Shown: positions 6,266 to 8,640 of the stretch, in pieces
Layout: each line of letters starts with the position of its first letter
How positions within the stretch are numbered: position 1 is the stretch's first letter
NCBI GenBank assembly: GCA_018903015.1
Contig: JAHIPR010000023.1
Coordinates: 1-8,640 of the forward strand
DNA: 8,640 nucleotides
Reading direction: 5' to 3'
Source: a bacterium
GTDB lineage: Bacteria; Atribacterota; JS1; SB-45; 34-128
Program-made: the position numbers and the translations under genes
The notes under the pieces: generated by a model
Database searches by the model: none
Seen by the model: only the letters and a program-made list of their open reading frames with translations
What the model was told of the DNA's origin: nothing

Positions 6266-7351
6266 ATGATAAAACCTAATAAGTATTTACCAAAATATTA
6301 TCAACTAAAAGAATACCTAAAGCAGATGATTCAAAATGGAGAGATTATTCCGGCACAAAAGTTGCCTTCAGAAAGTGATCTTGTCCGTCAGTTTAAAATA
6401 AGCAGACATACTGTTCGTCATTCTTTTAGTGAGTTAGAAAATGAAGGATGGATATATAGAGAACAGGGGAAAGGTACTTTTTGCGCTTACAGAGGAAGTA
6501 AAAAAGAGCAGAAAATAGCTGTTCTAACCACCTATATTTCTAACTATATTTTTCCTTCTATTATTAGAGGCATTGAGGGAATATTGTGTGAATTAGGTTT
6601 TTCTTTTAGCATTGCCAGCACAGGCAATGATAAACACAAAGAAGCAGAATGTATGAAAAGATTCTTAGAACAAGATATTTCCGGTATAATTGTGGAGCCG
6701 ACAAAAAGTGCTAAACCAAATATTAACCAAAAATATTTTCAGGAGCTAGAGAAACGCGATATCCCATATATATTATTACATGCCACCTATCCTGATTTAG
6801 ATTCCGCATATATAATTATGGATGACGAAAAAGGTGGTTTTCTTGCTACACAATATTTATTAAAGCTAGGTCATAAAGATATAGCAGGAATATTTAAATC
6901 TGATGATTTACAAGGTATAAGACGACAGGCCGGGTTTTTGTCTGCTTTAAAGAAATATAATGCACCTGTAAATAATGAATTTTTAGGTAATTATGAAACT
7001 GAGCAGATGTTTTCTTATCCCTACAATTTTACTATAAATTTGTTGCAGAAGAAGAATCGACCAACTGCTATTGTTTGTTATAATGACCAAATAGCTATTC
7101 AGGTTATGGAGGCTATTCGTCGTAGTAACTTAAAGATTCCCGAGGATATTTCATTAGTAGGATACGACAATTCAAATTTAGCAGTTGCTACTGAGGTAAA
7201 ATTGACAACTATTAAGCATCCAAAAGAAGAGATGGGCAAACAGGTTGCTCGCATGATAGTGGATATGATTAATGGAAAAGTAAGGAAGCCGTGTTTTGTG
7301 TATAAGCCGGAGCTTATTATACGAAGCTCTTGTAAAACATTCCCAAAATAA
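6266..7351 (+). CDS. araR: AraR-type transcriptional repressor (GntR winged helix + LacI-type sugar sensor)
   Basis: I use the ATG at 6266 (361 residues), which has TGGAGA 9 bases upstream, and not the in-frame TTG at 6242. Residues 7-73 form a GntR winged helix-turn-helix: YLPKYYQLKEYLKQMIQNGE, KLPSESDLVRQF, ISRHTVRHSFSELENEGWIY and QGKGTF. From about 83 on there is a LacI/periplasmic-binding-type sensor: LGHKDIAGIF, RRQAGFLSAL, PTAIVCYNDQIA, IPEDISLVGYDNS and LTTIKHPKEEMG. This combination and length match Bacillus subtilis AraR, which represses arabinose genes until the sugar binds. The inferred target is the repeat at 301-321. The effector may not be arabinose, because the enzymes here are not canonical. 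The gene sits inside the operon between isomerase and aldolase-fold genes, so it is probably induced with them. Confidence 0.88.
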   Translation: MIKPNKYLPKYYQLKEYLKQMIQNGEIIPAQKLPSESDLVRQFKISRHTVRHSFSELENEGWIYREQGKGTFCAYRGSKKEQKIAVLTTYISNYIFPSIIRGIEGILCELGFSFSIASTGNDKHKEAECMKRFLEQDISGIIVEPTKSAKPNINQKYFQELEKRDIPYILLHATYPDLDSAYIIMDDEKGGFLATQYLLKLGHKDIAGIFKSDDLQGIRRQAGFLSALKKYNAPVNNEFLGNYETEQMFSYPYNFTINLLQKKNRPTAIVCYNDQIAIQVMEAIRRSNLKIPEDISLVGYDNSNLAVATEVKLTTIKHPKEEMGKQVARMIVDMINGKVRKPCFVYKPELIIRSSCKTFPK

Positions 7352-7383
7352 GGTAAAATTTGTGGAGAGCGTCTTCATCAGGG

Positions 7384-7410
7384 AATTTACTTTGTATTTA
7401 ATGATATTAA
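7384..7410 (+). repeat. Partial leader-repeat match upstream of the aldolase-fold gene
   Basis: ACTTTGTATT (7389-7398) matches the core of the leader elements at 1589 and 4614 and lies 59 bases before the next ATG, a spacing like the other two (72 and 53). The flanking GTTAG and GAGG blocks are missing, so relatedness is uncertain. It runs into TTAATGATATTAA (7398-7410), a short inverted repeat. Confidence 0.22.
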
Positions 7411-7447
7411 TGTGTGAGAAAAGTTATGTTGGGAGGACGATTAGAGA

Positions 7448-8089
7448 ATGTTGGAGAATCTAAAGAAGGAAGTATACCAGGCTCACCTGAAACTTTGGGA
7501 GAATAGATTAGTTATGTGGACATCCGGGAACGTAAGTGGCAGGGATCCTAAAACTGATCTTGTTGTTATCAAACCGAGTGGCGTGTCTTACGACAAATTG
7601 TTACCTGACAATTTAGTAGTTGTTGATTTAAATGGCAATGTCATAGAAGGAAACCTAAAACCGTCTGTAGATATGGCAACCCATCTTTACGTTTATAAAC
7701 ATATGCCAGATGTTATGTCTGTAATCCATACGCATTCTACTTACGCCAGTGCTTTTGCGGCTATAGGTAAGCCAATTCCGGTTTGCCTTACGGCTATGGC
7801 GGATTTCTTCGGTCGTGATATACCTGTGGGAGAACTTGTACTGATAGGAGAAGAAGAGATAGGCAAGGAAATTGTTAGGAAGATCGGTAACTCAAAAGCT
7901 ATAATAATGAAAAATCACGGACCTTTCACTATAGGTGCAAGTGTTGATGACGCTTTAAAGGCTGCAATATTTTTGGAAGAAAGTGCAAAAACTCTAATCA
8001 TGGCTAAAATTCTAGGAGAACCTCAGTCTATTCCAGAGTCTATGGTAAATATACTTCATAAAAACTATGTTGAAAAGTATGGGCAATAA
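7448..8089 (+). CDS. Class II aldolase/adducin-fold protein, AraD-like (probable sugar-phosphate 4-epimerase or aldolase)
   Basis: A 213-residue protein of the zinc-dependent FucA/AraD superfamily, cytoplasmic. Phosphate-binding segments are TSGNVSGRD (25-33) and IKPSG (41-45). Zinc ligands are His94 and His96 in IHTHS and His157 in KNHGPF. At the position of the FucA catalytic Glu there is Asp75 (KPSVDMATH), as in AraD. ADFFG holds Asp119, and the C-terminal YGQ supplies Tyr211; these correspond to Asp120 and Tyr229, the acid/base pair of E. coli L-ribulose-5-phosphate 4-epimerase. This favours epimerase chemistry, although the length is nearer FucA (215) than AraD (231), and AraD's THADYF is TAMADFF here. 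GGGAGG lies 11 bases before the ATG. The kinase gene follows after 14 bases, so it would act on that kinase's product. Confidence 0.85.
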   Translation: MLENLKKEVYQAHLKLWENRLVMWTSGNVSGRDPKTDLVVIKPSGVSYDKLLPDNLVVVDLNGNVIEGNLKPSVDMATHLYVYKHMPDVMSVIHTHSTYASAFAAIGKPIPVCLTAMADFFGRDIPVGELVLIGEEEIGKEIVRKIGNSKAIIMKNHGPFTIGASVDDALKAAIFLEESAKTLIMAKILGEPQSIPESMVNILHKNYVEKYGQ

Positions 8090-8103
8090 AGGAGGTAAAT
8101 ATT

Positions 8104-8640
8104 ATGCGTAATGAATATCTTTTAGGTACAGATATAGGTACACAGGGAACAAAGACGGTACTGGTAGATCCTGATGGTAAAATAATAACTTCTGCATTTT
8201 CTGAGTATGATGTAATAAAGCCAAAACCTTCCTGGGCAGAACAATGGCCGGATGTATGGATAAAAGCAACGTTTGATACAATTAGAGATACATTGGAGAA
8301 ATCAAAGGTGAAACCTTCCGATATCGCCGGGATTGCCTTGAGTGGACTTTATGGCGGCTCAGGTATTCCGGTTGATAAAGATATGAATCCTATAAGACCC
8401 TGTCTTATCTGGATGGATAGGCGGGCTACCGATGAAGTACAATGGGTAAAGGAAAACGTTGATAAAGATAAGATATTTGAAATTACCGGTAATTATGTTG
8501 ATTCTTACTATGGATTTACCAAGATGATGTGGATTAAGAATAATGAACCGGATAATTGGAAAAAGATATCCCGGTTTATCACCCCTAAAGATTATGTGAT
8601 ATACAAATTAACCGGAGAAAATATTACAGATTTTTCATCA
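8104..8640 (+). CDS. FGGY-family carbohydrate kinase, N-terminal part (runs off the window)
   Basis: Open from the ATG at 8104 to the window end, giving 179 residues of a family usually near 500. The N-terminal phosphate-binding motif LGTDIGTQGTKTVLVD (7-22), PSWAEQWPDVW and IAGIALSGLYGGSGIPVD, then CLIWMDRRA, are typical of FGGY kinases such as xylulokinase, ribulokinase, rhamnulokinase and fuculokinase. These phosphorylate ketoses or polyols with ATP. GGAGG at 8091-8095, 8 bases upstream, supports the start. It follows the aldolase-fold gene closely and should phosphorylate the ketose made by the isomerase at 4667. The substrate-specific C-terminal half is outside the window, so the exact kinase cannot be named. 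Confidence 0.9.
   Translation, partial: MRNEYLLGTDIGTQGTKTVLVDPDGKIITSAFSEYDVIKPKPSWAEQWPDVWIKATFDTIRDTLEKSKVKPSDIAGIALSGLYGGSGIPVDKDMNPIRPCLIWMDRRATDEVQWVKENVDKDKIFEITGNYVDSYYGFTKMMWIKNNEPDNWKKISRFITPKDYVIYKLTGENITDFSS

Noticed and set aside
7360..7465. GTG-start small open frame upstream of the aldolase-fold gene
   Set aside because: No good ribosome site, no recognisable protein features, and it overlaps the strong ribosome site and start of the real gene.

Overview
The window is AT-rich, densely coded and entirely + strand: the tail of one gene, then a co-directional sugar-utilisation cluster of eight genes, the last cut off by the window end. Strong AGGAGG-type ribosome sites, a good TTGACA/TATAAT promoter and an AraR-type regulator (GntR DNA-binding domain fused to a LacI-type sensor, best known from Bacillus) point to Firmicutes or a neighbouring low-GC lineage. 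The sugar-binding protein has an ordinary signal peptide without a lipobox. This fits a diderm such as Halanaerobiales or Atribacterota better than a classical monoderm, but that assignment is inference.

Layout: (1) 1-162, C-terminus of an SbcC/Rad50-like ATPase. (2) 163-428, intergenic region with the main promoter, an AraR-like operator at the expected transcription start, and a leader of about 120 nt. (3) 429-1517, a creatinase/aminopeptidase-P-fold (M24) protein whose metal-binding residues are largely lost. (4) 1661-4527, a FrcBAC/RbsB-type sugar ABC transporter: binding protein, single-domain ATPase, permease. (5) 4667-6148, an L-fucose/L-arabinose-isomerase-superfamily protein. (6) 6266-7351, the AraR-type repressor. 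(7) 7448-8089, a class II aldolase-fold protein with AraD-like catalytic residues. (8) 8104-8640, the N-terminal 179 residues of an FGGY sugar kinase.

Together the genes outline uptake of a free monosaccharide, aldose-ketose isomerisation, phosphorylation, and then 4-epimerisation (L-arabinose logic) or retro-aldol cleavage (L-fucose/L-rhamnose logic). The regulator and the aldolase-fold residues favour a pentose-type route. The isomerase is not canonical AraA, so the substrate is open. The M24 protein has no place in a textbook pentose pathway and is the least explained part of the cluster.

Non-coding structure includes two intercistronic stem-loops and a leader sequence of about 50 nt repeated upstream of the binding-protein and isomerase genes, with a weaker partial copy upstream of the aldolase gene. 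I found no mobile element, CRISPR array, tRNA or rRNA. No gene-free stretch exceeds 300 bases; the longest is 163-428.
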